A stretch of DNA of 36,363 nt from Comamonadaceae bacterium (GTDB lineage Bacteria > Pseudomonadota > Gammaproteobacteria > Burkholderiales > Burkholderiaceae_C). A program made the translations under genes and the position numbers. Numbering within the stretch: the stretch's first letter is position 1; each line of letters begins with the position of its first letter. Of the stretch, positions 1 through 8,172 are shown piece after piece. The DNA is taken from assembly GCA_947452785.1 (NCBI GenBank), contig CANGDZ010000032.1, forward strand, positions 1 to 36,363, given 5' to 3'. Below the pieces are notes generated by a model. That model had not been told where the DNA came from, did not search any database, and saw only the letters and a program-made list of their open reading frames with translations.

Positions 1-9
1 CGAAGCTTA

Positions 10-86
10 GCGGCTGTAGCTCAGCTGGATAGAGTACTTGGCTACGAACCAAGGGGTCGTGGGTTCGATTCCTGCCAGCCGCACCA
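10..86 (+). tRNA. tRNA-Arg (anticodon ACG)
   Basis: A full cloverleaf can be folded by eye. The acceptor stem GCGGCTG (10-16) pairs with CAGCCGC (76-82), followed by A83 and an encoded CCA at 84-86. The anticodon stem CTTGG/CCAAG (37-41/49-53) encloses the loop CTACGAA, giving anticodon ACG at 44-46, which would be modified to ICG and read CGU, CGC and CGA arginine codons. The T arm has the TTCGATT loop (64-70). A terminator follows directly. Confidence 0.97.
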
Positions 87-94
87 AATGAACG

Positions 95-125
95 CCCCTC
101 AAGCAGCAATGTTTGAGGGGTTTTT
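95..125 (+). terminator. Rho-independent terminator of tRNA-Arg
   Basis: The inverted repeat CCCCTCAA (95-102) / TTGAGGGG (113-120) forms a perfect 8-bp stem with a 10-nt loop and is followed by five T residues (121-125). It starts 9 nt after the tRNA CCA end and separates the tRNA from greB. Confidence 0.93.
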
Positions 126-181
126 CATTTGTGTTTTCCACTTTGCCGCATGCCCTGTGCGGCCTGGCCTGAGGGGGTTAC

Positions 182-748
182 ATGAGCAAAGCATTCACGC
201 GTGAATCTGATGCCCAAGACGATGACGATGACGATGACATCGTCTTGCCTTCATTGCCGACCGGCACACGCAATTACATGACCCCGCGAGGCTACGCGCA
301 GTTGCGCGCGGAGTTGTTCACCTTGATCGACGATGAACGCCCCAAAATCGTAGAGATCGTGCATTGGGCTGCCAGCAACGGGGACCGCTCTGAAAATGGC
401 GACTACCTGTATGGCAAAAAACGCTTGCGCGAGATCGATCGGCGCGTGCGATTTTTAACCCAACGGCTGGAATGGGCAGAGATCGTCGAGCCTTCGGTGC
501 ACCATGGCCGAGATCAAATTTTTTTTGGCGCCACCGTCACTTATGTGGAAGACGATGGACCTGAGCGCACCGTGACCATCAAAGGTGTTGACGAGGCCGA
601 CAGCGCACAGGGTGAGGTCAGTTGGGTGTCGCCCATTGCACGCACCTTGCTCAAGGCGCGCACCGCAGATGTGCTGAAACTGGTCACCCCGTCCGGTGTC
701 GTGACGATCGAGGTGGTGGACGTTCAATACCCCGCACCTGAGGCTTGA
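182..748 (+). CDS. greB: Transcription elongation factor GreB
   Basis: GreB binds the secondary channel of RNA polymerase and stimulates transcript cleavage to rescue backtracked complexes. The 188-aa protein has the family layout: an N-terminal coiled coil (about residues 30-105, including NYMTPRGYAQLRAEL and the acidic tip region GDRSENGDYLYGKKR) and a C-terminal FKBP-like domain (about 110-185, with SWVSPIARTLLKA). The ATG at 182 follows a GAGGGGG ribosome binding site at 171-177. The N-terminus carries seven consecutive Asp residues (13-19) encoded by alternating GAC/GAT codons, an extension E. coli GreB lacks. The stop codon abuts the spoT stop on the other strand with no spacer. GreB rather than GreA is supported by the GDRSENGDYLYGKKRLREID block. 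Confidence 0.95.
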   Translation: MSKAFTRESDAQDDDDDDDIVLPSLPTGTRNYMTPRGYAQLRAELFTLIDDERPKIVEIVHWAASNGDRSENGDYLYGKKRLREIDRRVRFLTQRLEWAEIVEPSVHHGRDQIFFGATVTYVEDDGPERTVTIKGVDEADSAQGEVSWVSPIARTLLKARTADVLKLVTPSGVVTIEVVDVQYPAPEA

Positions 749-3034
749 TTATTTGGGACCGGCTAAGCGATGGGCGCTCACCACAGAGGCTGTGCGTTTG
801 AGCTGACGCAAAACGGTTTCCAAGTGGGTGGCATCGCGCACGGCGATCACAAAGCGCAACTCCGCACTGTCTTGCACAGCGTCTTGCCCCATGTCCACGT
901 GAATGATGTCTGACTCGGCACTGGCCATGGCGCCGGCCACCCTGGCCAACACCCCTGTGCCATTGACCACTGTGACTTCGATGCCGGTTTCGAAATTACG
1001 CACGGGCTCATCGGACCACTCTACGCCAATGAAGCGTTCACTGTCTTTTTGCTGTAATTTTCGGCCCACAGCGCAGGTGCTGGCGTGCACCACCAATCCT
1101 TCACCCCGCCCAAGATAGCCCAAAATGGCATCGCCGGGAATGGGTCTGCAACAGGTGGCGTACACCACAGAGGCATTCTCACTGCCGTCCAGCGTGATCG
1201 CTCCCTGGGACACCGACTCGTGCGCAGTGAAGCGCTCGCGGGTCATGAGCAGGGCGTCAGGCCGCTCGCCACTTTCGGTCAGCAATTTGGTCATGCGTTT
1301 GGCCACGATGCTGGCAATGCGTTTGCCCAAACCGATGTCGGTGAGCAAATCAGCACGGTTGCGGTTGCCTGTAAAGCGCAGTAACTTTTCCCATAAAGCT
1401 TGTCGCGTAACCAACTCGTCAATCTGTTTGTCGATGCCCTCAGCGCGCAGGGCTTGTTCCAGCAATTTCTGCCCAAGTTCCATCGACTCCACTTGCGCCA
1501 TCGTTTTTAAATAATGCCGAATTTTGGAGCGCGCGCGACCGGTGCGTACAAAGCCCAGCCAAGCCGGGTTGGGCGTAGAAATGGGGGCGGTGATCACCTC
1601 GATGATGTCGCCATTTTTCAACTCGGTACGCAGCGGAACTTGCTCGTTATTAATTTTGGCCGCCACCGAGTGGTCCCCGATATTGCTGTGAATCGCATAG
1701 GCAAAGTCGATGACGGTGGCGCCGCGAGGCAAGGCCATGATTTTGCTTTTGGGCGTAAACACATACACCGCATCGGGGAACAGATCGACCTTGACGTGAT
1801 CCCAAAATTCAGCGGCATCGCGGGTTTCCTTTTGGATGTCCAGCAAGGATTGCAGCCACTGGGTGCCCAGGCGTTCCGCGTTGATACCCCCCAACGCGTT
1901 GGCCTTGTACAGCCAGTGCGCGGCCACGCCGGATTCGGCCACCACGTTCATGGGCTCGGTGCGGATTTGAAACTCGACGTTCACGCCAGAGGGGCCGACC
2001 AAGGTGGTGTGCAGCGATTGGTAGCCATTGACCTTGCCGATCGCAATATGGTCCTTGAAACGCCCCGGTACCGGCTTATACAACTGGTGCAGCAAGCCTA
2101 AGGCGGTGTAGCACTCGATGACGGTGGGCAAAATCACGCGAAAGCCGTAGATGTCGGTCACTTGCGCAAAACTCAAATGTTTGTCGTCCATCTTGCGGTA
2201 GATGGAGTAAAGAGTCTTTTCGCGCCCGTTGATGCGGGTTTGCATGCCAGCTTTGCTGAAAGTGGCTTCCAACTCGCTGTTGACCTTTTGAATCAAATCG
2301 CGCCGGCGTTTGCGGGCTCGGGACACTGCTTTGGACAAGACTTCATAGCGCCAAGGCATAAGGTGCTTGAAGGCCAAGTCTTGCAGTTCACGGTAGGTTT
2401 GGTTCAAACCCAGTCGGTGTGCGATCGGCGCATAAATCTCCAGCGTTTCTGAGGAGATGCGCCCCCATTTGTCGCGCGGCATGTCCGACATGGTGCGCAT
2501 ATTGTGGGTTCGGTCTGCCAACTTGATCAAAATCACCCGCACGTCTCGGGCCATGGCCAGCAGCATCTTGCGAAACGATTCAGCCTGGTTTTCTTCGCGG
2601 GTGTTGAACTCGAGCTTTTCCAACTTGGTCAAGCCGTCCACCAATTCAGCCACCGGCGAGCCAAAGCGTTCAATCAACTCGGCCTTGGAGATGCCGCAGT
2701 CTTCCATGGCGTCATGCAACAGCGCCGCCATCAAGGCCTGGGCGTCCAGCTTCCATTCTGTGCACTGTGAAGCCACGGCAATGGGGTGGGTGATATAGGG
2801 CTCGCCACTTTTGCGCAGTTGACCCAAATGGGCTTCATCGGCAAAACGGTAGGCACGGCGCACCAAATCGATGTCCGTCAGGCTTAAATAGTCGAGCTTG
2901 GCCGTCAAAGCCGCAAAACTGGCGCCCGCCGCGTTCGCCGCCGCAGGGCCTGCAACTGGGCCAGAAGCGGGCACAGCTTTCCCCATGTCGCCCTTTTTTG
3001 GGGCTGGTGTGAGGGAGGAAATAACGGCGCTCAT
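749..3034 (-). CDS. spoT: Bifunctional (p)ppGpp synthetase/hydrolase SpoT
   Basis: This enzyme makes and degrades the alarmone (p)ppGpp. Domains in order: HD hydrolase with HDAMED (intact catalytic HDxxED), synthetase with YGFRVI, the RFKD motif typical of bifunctional Rel/SpoT enzymes and NGYQSLHTT, a TGS domain (VYVFTPKSKIMALPRGATVIDFAYAIHS), a conserved Cys region (YATCCRPIPGD) and a C-terminal ACT domain. I chose the ATG at 3034, giving 761 aa. The frame stays open upstream to 3133, but that extension runs through the rpoZ terminator hairpin (3090-3115), so the longer start is unlikely. A purine-rich GGAGGG sits immediately before the chosen ATG. The gene lies downstream of rpoZ on the same strand, the usual order in proteobacteria. 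Confidence 0.95.
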   Translation of the reverse strand: MSAVISSLTPAPKKGDMGKAVPASGPVAGPAAANAAGASFAALTAKLDYLSLTDIDLVRRAYRFADEAHLGQLRKSGEPYITHPIAVASQCTEWKLDAQALMAALLHDAMEDCGISKAELIERFGSPVAELVDGLTKLEKLEFNTREENQAESFRKMLLAMARDVRVILIKLADRTHNMRTMSDMPRDKWGRISSETLEIYAPIAHRLGLNQTYRELQDLAFKHLMPWRYEVLSKAVSRARKRRRDLIQKVNSELEATFSKAGMQTRINGREKTLYSIYRKMDDKHLSFAQVTDIYGFRVILPTVIECYTALGLLHQLYKPVPGRFKDHIAIGKVNGYQSLHTTLVGPSGVNVEFQIRTEPMNVVAESGVAAHWLYKANALGGINAERLGTQWLQSLLDIQKETRDAAEFWDHVKVDLFPDAVYVFTPKSKIMALPRGATVIDFAYAIHSNIGDHSVAAKINNEQVPLRTELKNGDIIEVITAPISTPNPAWLGFVRTGRARSKIRHYLKTMAQVESMELGQKLLEQALRAEGIDKQIDELVTRQALWEKLLRFTGNRNRADLLTDIGLGKRIASIVAKRMTKLLTESGERPDALLMTRERFTAHESVSQGAITLDGSENASVVYATCCRPIPGDAILGYLGRGEGLVVHASTCAVGRKLQQKDSERFIGVEWSDEPVRNFETGIEVTVVNGTGVLARVAGAMASAESDIIHVDMGQDAVQDSAELRFVIAVRDATHLETVLRQLKRTASVVSAHRLAGPK

Positions 3035-3089
3035 GCCCTCCACTGTAACGCGCTGCACAAGGCGAGGCAGAGCTGTTTGGAAAAGCCAC

Positions 3090-3115
3090 AAAAAAAGCCC
3101 CTCGAAAAGGGGCTT
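3090..3115 (-). terminator. Rho-independent terminator between rpoZ and spoT
   Basis: On the minus strand the stem AAGCCCCT / AGGGGCTT (3108-3115 with 3095-3102) has a 5-nt loop and runs into seven T residues (3096-3090). It lies between the rpoZ stop (3171) and the spoT start (3034), so spoT is probably transcribed by read-through or from its own promoter. Confidence 0.88.
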
Positions 3116-3170
3116 GAGAACCTGGGTATTCAACCAGGCACAGGCGACCTGTGGGGCCGCCGGGGTGTCT

Positions 3171-3371
3171 TTAAGGTACTTTTTTCAGCATTTCAATGCC
3201 GACCTTGCCGGCTGCGATTTCGCGCAAAGCCGTGACCAAGGGTTTGTTTTTGCTCTCCACGCGGGGCGTGTGGCCCTGGCTGAGCATTCGGGCGCGGTAA
3301 GTCGCGGCCAAAACAAGTTGGAAGCGATTGGGGATTTGCTCCAGGCAATCTTCTACAGTGATGCGGGCCAT
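3171..3371 (-). CDS. rpoZ: DNA-directed RNA polymerase omega subunit
   Basis: The omega subunit helps fold and assemble the beta-prime subunit of RNA polymerase and takes part in ppGpp binding. The 66-aa product begins [28 protein letters not shown], the family signature, and contains [18 protein letters not shown]. It is shorter than E. coli omega (91 aa), as is common in Burkholderiales. It sits 40 bp downstream of gmk on the same strand, and a strong terminator follows. Confidence 0.97.
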   Translation of the reverse strand: MARITVEDCLEQIPNRFQLVLAATYRARMLSQGHTPRVESKNKPLVTALREIAAGKVGIEMLKKVP

Positions 3372-3411
3372 GAAGTACTCCGGAAATGGTCAAGTGAAAA
3401 AAGTGAGGGAT

Positions 3412-4032
3412 TCAAGCGAGGTGCAGGGCTTTGAAGGTATCGGCCCGCGACCTGCGCTGGGCAACGTACTTCAGCCTTTGGGCATGAATAATCGTCTTGA
3501 GATCGAACAGGGCGCGTTCGAAAACCTCATTGATTATAACGAAATCGAATTCTTTGGCCTGCGCCATCTCAATGGCGGCGTTTTGCATGCGCAAATCGAT
3601 GATGTCGGGCGCGTCCTCACCCCGGCGTTCCAGACGCGAGCGCAGCTCCTCCCAACTGGGCGGCAGGATGAAAATCAAAATGGCGTTGGCGTACATTTTT
3701 TTGATTTGCAAGCCACCCTGGTAGTCGATCTCCAAGACCACGTCCGCGCCCTGAGACATGCGCTCTTCGATCATTTTTTTGGACGTGCCGTAGCGCTGGC
3801 CATGCACATGGGCCCATTCCACAAAGGATTCGGCCAACACCATGGCGTCAAATTCTTGCTCGGAGGCAAAAAAGTATTCGCGGCCGTGTTTTTCTTGGCC
3901 ACGGGGTGCGCGGGTGGTGTGCGATACCGAGGGCTGAACGTTGGAGTCGAGCTCCAGCAGCGCGTTGACCAAGCTCGATTTGCCCGCGCCGCTGGGGGCC
4001 GCTACGACGTAGAGATTGCCGGGATAGTCCAT
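3412..4032 (-). CDS. gmk: Guanylate kinase
   Basis: Guanylate kinase phosphorylates GMP to GDP with ATP in the cytoplasm. The 206-aa protein has the P-loop APSGAGKSS (residues 12-20), the GMP-binding segment [19 protein letters not shown] and the lid region [17 protein letters not shown]. Length matches the family. The start ATG at 4032 is preceded on the minus strand by a GAGAG-type ribosome binding site. It lies 36 bp downstream of yicC and upstream of rpoZ, forming the conserved yicC-gmk-rpoZ-spoT cluster. Confidence 0.97.
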   Translation of the reverse strand: MDYPGNLYVVAAPSGAGKSSLVNALLELDSNVQPSVSHTTRAPRGQEKHGREYFFASEQEFDAMVLAESFVEWAHVHGQRYGTSKKMIEERMSQGADVVLEIDYQGGLQIKKMYANAILIFILPPSWEELRSRLERRGEDAPDIIDLRMQNAAIEMAQAKEFDFVIINEVFERALFDLKTIIHAQRLKYVAQRRSRADTFKALHLA

Positions 4033-4068
4033 GTTTCGCTCTCTTATTTTGATCTCTGGGGTCGGGGC

Positions 4069-4983
4069 TTATTCAATATTTTGCACTTGCTCGCGCATTT
4101 GCTCAATCAGCACTTTCATGTCGACCGAGATCTTGGTCAACTCCAGCGCTGCGGATTTAGAGCCCATGGTGTTGGCCTCGCGGTGCAGTTCCTGGATCAA
4201 AAAGTCCAGGCGTTTGCCCATATCGCCGCCCTTGGTCACCAAGCGGCTGATTTCGTCCAAGTGGGACGCCGTGCGTGTCAGCTCTTCGGCGACATCGATG
4301 CGGATTGCAAAGGCTGTGGCTTCCGTCAGGGCTCGGTCTTGCGCAGCTTCGGGCAGGGTGGCGCCATCGGTCAGGGCCATGGCCTCTTTCCATCGGTCCA
4401 AAAACCGGTTGCGTTGCTGCTCCACCAGTTGCGGCACCAGCGGCGCAGCCAATTTGGCCAGAGCCTTCAGTTGCTGGATGTGGTCTTGCAGCATGGCCGC
4501 CAGGCGTGCGCCTTCGCGCTCGCGGGCCGACAGCAAAGCCTGCACGGCTTGTTTGGCCAGGGGCATCAAAACCTCTTCGGTGACCCCACCGCCGCTACGC
4601 TCTTGCGCGGCCAAGCGCAGCACGTCGGCCACGCTCAAGTCTCGAGCGCCGGGCAGCCAGGTTTGCACCTTGTCTTGCAAGCTAAGCAGGCGCTGCAGCG
4701 CTGCGGCTTGGGGCTCGGCCACGGTGCCTTCGGCACTGTCGGCCACGGCGCGAACTTCGACCTTGCCGCGTTTGATGTGTTGGGTGATCAACTCGCGCAG
4801 CGCCGGCTCAAAGGCGCGCAGCTCGTCGGGCAGGCGAAAACTCAGGTCAAGAAAGCGGCTGTTGACGGATCGGATTTCCAGTCCCAAACGGTGCGCCGGG
4901 GTGCTGCGCGAATCGGTGCTGCCGGGGGCTGCAGGCGTGCTGTGTTGCACGCTGGCGTAACCGGTCATACTGTAAACTGGCAT
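4069..4983 (-). CDS. yicC: YicC family endoribonuclease
   Basis: YicC-family proteins are conserved hexameric endoribonucleases; E. coli YicC has been linked to small RNA turnover. The 304-aa product has the N-terminal YicC signature (MTGYASV, LEIRSVNSRFLDLSFRLPDELR, IKRGKVEVR) and the C-terminal DUF1732 block (RIDVAEELTRTASHLDEI, KGGDMGKRLDFLIQELHREANTMGSKSAALELTKISVDMKVLIEQMREQVQNIE). It is slightly longer than the usual 290 residues because of an Ala/Pro/Ser-rich insert near residues 13-30. It heads the minus-strand cluster with gmk, and its upstream region is shared divergently with rph. Confidence 0.93.
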   Translation of the reverse strand: MPVYSMTGYASVQHSTPAAPGSTDSRSTPAHRLGLEIRSVNSRFLDLSFRLPDELRAFEPALRELITQHIKRGKVEVRAVADSAEGTVAEPQAAALQRLLSLQDKVQTWLPGARDLSVADVLRLAAQERSGGGVTEEVLMPLAKQAVQALLSAREREGARLAAMLQDHIQQLKALAKLAAPLVPQLVEQQRNRFLDRWKEAMALTDGATLPEAAQDRALTEATAFAIRIDVAEELTRTASHLDEISRLVTKGGDMGKRLDFLIQELHREANTMGSKSAALELTKISVDMKVLIEQMREQVQNIE

Positions 4984-5091
4984 GCTGTGTTCCTTGGTGC
5001 GGCCCGGGCCCTTGCCCGACGCCTAGGCACAAAGCCATGGTGAAAACCCATTGGCCGTGCGTGAAACGAACCATTATCTCAAACTCGAGCC

Positions 5092-5826
5092 ATGACCTTA
5101 TCCACACCTGCTTATGTGCGCACCCAACGCGCCAACGACCAACTGCGCGCTGTGCGCATGACCCGTGGTTTCACCATCCATGCCGAGGGCTCGGTGCTGA
5201 TTGAATTTGGCAACACCCGCGTGCTGTGCACCGCCTCGGTGGAAGAAAAAGTGCCTGGCCATAAAAAAGGTAGCGGCGAGGGCTGGGTCACCGCCGAATA
5301 CGGCATGTTGCCACGCGCCACCCACACCCGCAGCGACCGCGAGGCCGCACGCGGCAAGCAAAGTGGTCGCACGCAAGAAATTCAGCGCTTGATAGGCCGC
5401 TCTTTGCGTGCGGTGTTCGACTTGAAGAAACTGGGTGAGCGCACGATTCATCTGGACTGCGATGTGCTTCAAGCCGACGGCGGTACCCGCACCGCCAGCA
5501 TCACCGGCGCTTTTGTGGCGGCGCAAGACGCCGTGGCCTGGCTGATCGCACAAGGTAAATTGACCGAGTCGCCGATCACCGCGCATGTGGCAGCGATTTC
5601 GGTGGGCCTCAAAGACGGCCAGGCGCTGCTCGACTTGGACTATGTGGAAGACTCTGCCTGTGACACCGACATGAATGTGGTGATGACCGGCGCGGGCCAC
5701 TTTGTCGAAGTGCAAGGCACCGCCGAAGGTGTGGCCTTTACCCGGCAAGAAATGGACAGCTTGCTGGCCTTGGCCGACAAAGGCATTGGCGAGCTGATCG
5801 TGATGCAGAACCAAGCTCTGGCTTGA
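5092..5826 (+). CDS. rph: Ribonuclease PH
   Basis: RNase PH is a phosphorolytic 3'-5' exoribonuclease that trims tRNA 3' ends. The 244-aa protein carries the family blocks: an N-terminal [30 protein letters not shown], the phosphate-binding [18 protein letters not shown] and the Asp-rich catalytic region [21 protein letters not shown]. Length is normal (about 240). The ATG at 5092 has no strong Shine-Dalgarno sequence. The gene heads a tight plus-strand operon, with rdgB starting 3 bp after its stop. The 108 bp separating it from yicC must hold both divergent promoters. Confidence 0.97.
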   Translation: MTLSTPAYVRTQRANDQLRAVRMTRGFTIHAEGSVLIEFGNTRVLCTASVEEKVPGHKKGSGEGWVTAEYGMLPRATHTRSDREAARGKQSGRTQEIQRLIGRSLRAVFDLKKLGERTIHLDCDVLQADGGTRTASITGAFVAAQDAVAWLIAQGKLTESPITAHVAAISVGLKDGQALLDLDYVEDSACDTDMNVVMTGAGHFVEVQGTAEGVAFTRQEMDSLLALADKGIGELIVMQNQALA

Positions 5827-5829
5827 GTC

Positions 5830-6432
5830 ATGAAGATCGTTTTAGCGTCCAACAACGCCGGAAAATTGGCCGAGTTGCAAGCCCTGTTTGCTCCGCTCCA
5901 CGTGGAGCTGCTCAAGCAAGGGGACTTGGGGATTCCTGAAGCGCCCGAGCCTTTTCATACCTTTGTAGAAAACGCTTTGTCCAAAGCCCGCCATGCCTCG
6001 CAGCTCAGCGGCCTGCCGGCATTGGCCGACGATGCCGGTCTGTGCGTAGACGCCTTCGGTGGCCAGCCCGGCGTGGATACGGCCTTCTATGCCACACGTT
6101 TTGGCTATGCCAAGGGCGACGACAACAACGTCACCGCTTTGTTGGAACAAATGCGCGGTTTGACGCATCGCCGTGCGGCCATGGTCAGCACCCTGGTGGC
6201 CGTGCGTTCGGCGCAAGACCCGGAGCCGCTGATCGCGGTGGGCCGCGTGGTGGTGGACATCGCGCCACAGCGCAGGGGCGAGAACGGTTTTGGCTTTGAT
6301 CCGGTGATGGTTTTGCCCGCCTTGGGCCAAACCTTTGCCCAGTTGCCCAACGACGTTAAAAACGCCCACAGCCACCGCGGTGCCGCGGCGCAGGCCATGC
6401 TGGCGCTGATGCGCGAGCGTTGGTTGGCATGA
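5830..6432 (+). CDS. rdgB: Non-canonical purine NTP pyrophosphatase (RdgB/HAM1 family)
   Basis: RdgB hydrolyses dITP, XTP and ITP to monophosphates and so keeps deaminated purines out of nucleic acids. The 200-aa protein begins KIVLASNNAGKLAEL, the substrate-binding signature, and has ALADDAGLCVDAFGGQPGVDTAFYA and the ENGFGFDPV block that binds the purine base. Length is typical. It lies 3 bp after rph, and its TGA overlaps the hemW ATG (ATGA at 6429-6432), suggesting translational coupling. Confidence 0.96.
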   Translation: MKIVLASNNAGKLAELQALFAPLHVELLKQGDLGIPEAPEPFHTFVENALSKARHASQLSGLPALADDAGLCVDAFGGQPGVDTAFYATRFGYAKGDDNNVTALLEQMRGLTHRRAAMVSTLVAVRSAQDPEPLIAVGRVVVDIAPQRRGENGFGFDPVMVLPALGQTFAQLPNDVKNAHSHRGAAAQAMLALMRERWLA

Positions 6433-7673
6433 TCGATATCCGTCCAGCCGGGATGGAGTCGCCGTCAGCCCAAGCGCTGGACGTGATGCACGCGATGCGC
6501 CCCGGCGTGTTGCAATTTGCAGCGCTGCCACCCCTGTCGTTGTATGTGCATTTGCCCTGGTGTTTGAAAAAATGCCCGTACTGCGATTTCAATTCACATG
6601 AATGGCGCGGCAGCGCAGCCTCTGAGCCGCCCGAGAACGCCTACATTGACGCCTTGATGGCTGACCTGGAAGCCAGTCTGCCCTTGATCTGGGGGCGTTC
6701 GGTGCACAGTATTTTCTTTGGCGGGGGCACCCCCAGCTTGTTTTCACCGCACGCGATTGAGCGTTTGATCAGCGGTTTGAGGGCGCGGCTGCGCTTGGAG
6801 GCGGACTGCGAAATCACCTTAGAAGCCAACCCCGGCACGTTTGAGAAAGACCGCTTCAAAGCCTTTCGCGCCGCCGGCGTGACCCGCTTGTCCATCGGCG
6901 TTCAAAGTTTCAATGACGCCCATTTGAAGGCCTTGGGCCGTGTGCACGATGGCGCTCAGGCCAGAGCCGCCCTGGCCGAGGCGGCCCAGGCCTTTGACAC
7001 CTTTAACCTGGACATCATGTACGCCTTGCCGGGGCAAACCTTGCAGGATCTGGAGTTGGACGTGCAAACCGCGCTGTCTTTTCAGCCGCCCCATGTGTCC
7101 ATCTACCACCTGACCATCGAGCCCAACACGGTGTTTGCCAAAACGCAGCCAGTGCTGCCTGAAGACGATACCGCTTACGCCATGATGGACTGCATTACCG
7201 AGATGACGGCGGCGAAAGGGCTGGCGCGGTATGAAGTCTCAGCCTATGCCCAGCACGACCACCAGTGCTGGCACAACCTGAACTACTGGCAGTTTGGCGA
7301 CTATTTGGGCATTGGCGCTGGCGCGCACAGCAAACTCACCTTTGCGCATCGGGTGGTGCGGCAAGTGCGTTTTCGAGAGCCGCAGTTGTACATGCATCAA
7401 GCCCTCAAAGGCTTGCCTGTGACTCGCAGCGACGATGTGGCGCGCAGCGAGTTGCCTTTTGAGTTCATGCTCAACGCACTGCGCCTGAAGGACGGTTTCA
7501 ATCTGAGCGACTACACCGAACGCACAGGTTTGGCGCTGACCAGTCTGCAAAAAGGCTTGAAACTGGCGGAGCAAAAAGGCCTGATTGCGCGAGACTTGGC
7601 GCGCGTGTGGCCAACCGATTTGGGCTTTGATTTTCTCAGCGATTTGCAATCTATTTTTCTAGCTGAGACTTGA
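6429..7673 (+). CDS. hemW: Radical SAM family heme chaperone HemW
   Basis: HemW is a heme-binding radical SAM protein thought to deliver heme to respiratory membrane proteins; it was formerly annotated as an oxygen-independent coproporphyrinogen oxidase. The 414-aa product has the cluster motif C45-x3-C49-x2-C52 followed by x-F (HLPWCLKKCPYCDF), the glycine-rich FFGGGTPS for SAM binding, and a C-terminal HemN-like region (FEFMLNALRLKDGF). I chose the ATG at 6429 because it overlaps the rdgB stop; a TTG 9 nt upstream is in frame but less likely. The absence of the extra N-terminal residues of true HemN supports HemW. Confidence 0.93.
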   Translation: MIDIRPAGMESPSAQALDVMHAMRPGVLQFAALPPLSLYVHLPWCLKKCPYCDFNSHEWRGSAASEPPENAYIDALMADLEASLPLIWGRSVHSIFFGGGTPSLFSPHAIERLISGLRARLRLEADCEITLEANPGTFEKDRFKAFRAAGVTRLSIGVQSFNDAHLKALGRVHDGAQARAALAEAAQAFDTFNLDIMYALPGQTLQDLELDVQTALSFQPPHVSIYHLTIEPNTVFAKTQPVLPEDDTAYAMMDCITEMTAAKGLARYEVSAYAQHDHQCWHNLNYWQFGDYLGIGAGAHSKLTFAHRVVRQVRFREPQLYMHQALKGLPVTRSDDVARSELPFEFMLNALRLKDGFNLSDYTERTGLALTSLQKGLKLAEQKGLIARDLARVWPTDLGFDFLSDLQSIFLAET

Positions 7674-7707
7674 AATCCGCCGCCTTCAAAGTTGATGGGC
7701 TTCAAAG

Positions 7708-7729
7708 AAAAAACCACCTGAAGGTGGTT
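7708..7729 (-). terminator. Rho-independent terminator after the winged-helix regulator gene
   Basis: The stem AACCACC (7712-7718) / GGTGGTT (7723-7729) has a TGAA loop and, on the minus strand, runs into TTTTTT (7713-7708). It lies 8 bp downstream of the minus-strand regulator gene and points towards the end of hemW, which has no obvious terminator of its own. Confidence 0.85.
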
Positions 7730-7736
7730 GATCGCA

Positions 7737-8108
7737 CTAAGCAGGGATAGACTGAAGCACGCTGTGCATATGGAAGCCCGACGTAGAGTACAGCTTGAGT
7801 GTTTTGTCGGACGGAATCAGGTATTTGGCGCGGCGATCGCCTTCTTGGTTCTGGGCTACCAGCATGTCTTTTTGACGCAAACGTGTGATGCGTTTGTGCA
7901 AAGTGGCAGGGGAGCCCAAATGGTCCATGGCAATGGCTTCTCGCACGGTCTGTGGGCGGCCTTCGAACCAACACAAGGCGACAGCATCCAGCAAGGCCCG
8001 TTCATTGGCATCCATGGTCAGCGCATCGGGCGTTTCCTTTTGCAAAGCCTTGGCCAATAGCAGGAAACGAAAATAGGCTTCAGCCAAGGGAGAGTAATGT
8101 TTCTTCAT
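7737..8108 (-). CDS. MarR-like winged helix-turn-helix DNA-binding protein
   Basis: The 123-aa protein is a probable transcriptional regulator. A winged-helix domain spans about residues 45-105: recognition region TVREAIAMDHLGSPATLHKRITRLRQKDMLV, then a wing with EGDRRAKYLIPSDK, the D-x-R pattern of MarR-type wings. N- and C-terminal helices would form the dimer interface, but the protein is shorter than standard MarR (about 140-150 aa). It lies 64 bp downstream of the molybdenum hydroxylase gene on the same strand and ends in a clear terminator, so co-transcription is possible. Its ligand and targets cannot be inferred. Confidence 0.75.
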   Translation of the reverse strand: MKKHYSPLAEAYFRFLLLAKALQKETPDALTMDANERALLDAVALCWFEGRPQTVREAIAMDHLGSPATLHKRITRLRQKDMLVAQNQEGDRRAKYLIPSDKTLKLYSTSGFHMHSVLQSIPA

Positions 8109-8172
8109 GATGGGGTACTACTTCAATCCATACATAGATTGTTTGTCATCAGTAGAAATGGTAATTGTACGG

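Noticed and set aside
3328..5043. Long open frame of 571 codons on the plus strand opposite gmk and yicC
   Set aside because: It lies antisense to two well-supported conserved genes, its translation is low-complexity and rich in His, Gln, Leu and Arg, and shows no domain. It is a by-product of GC-rich codon use.
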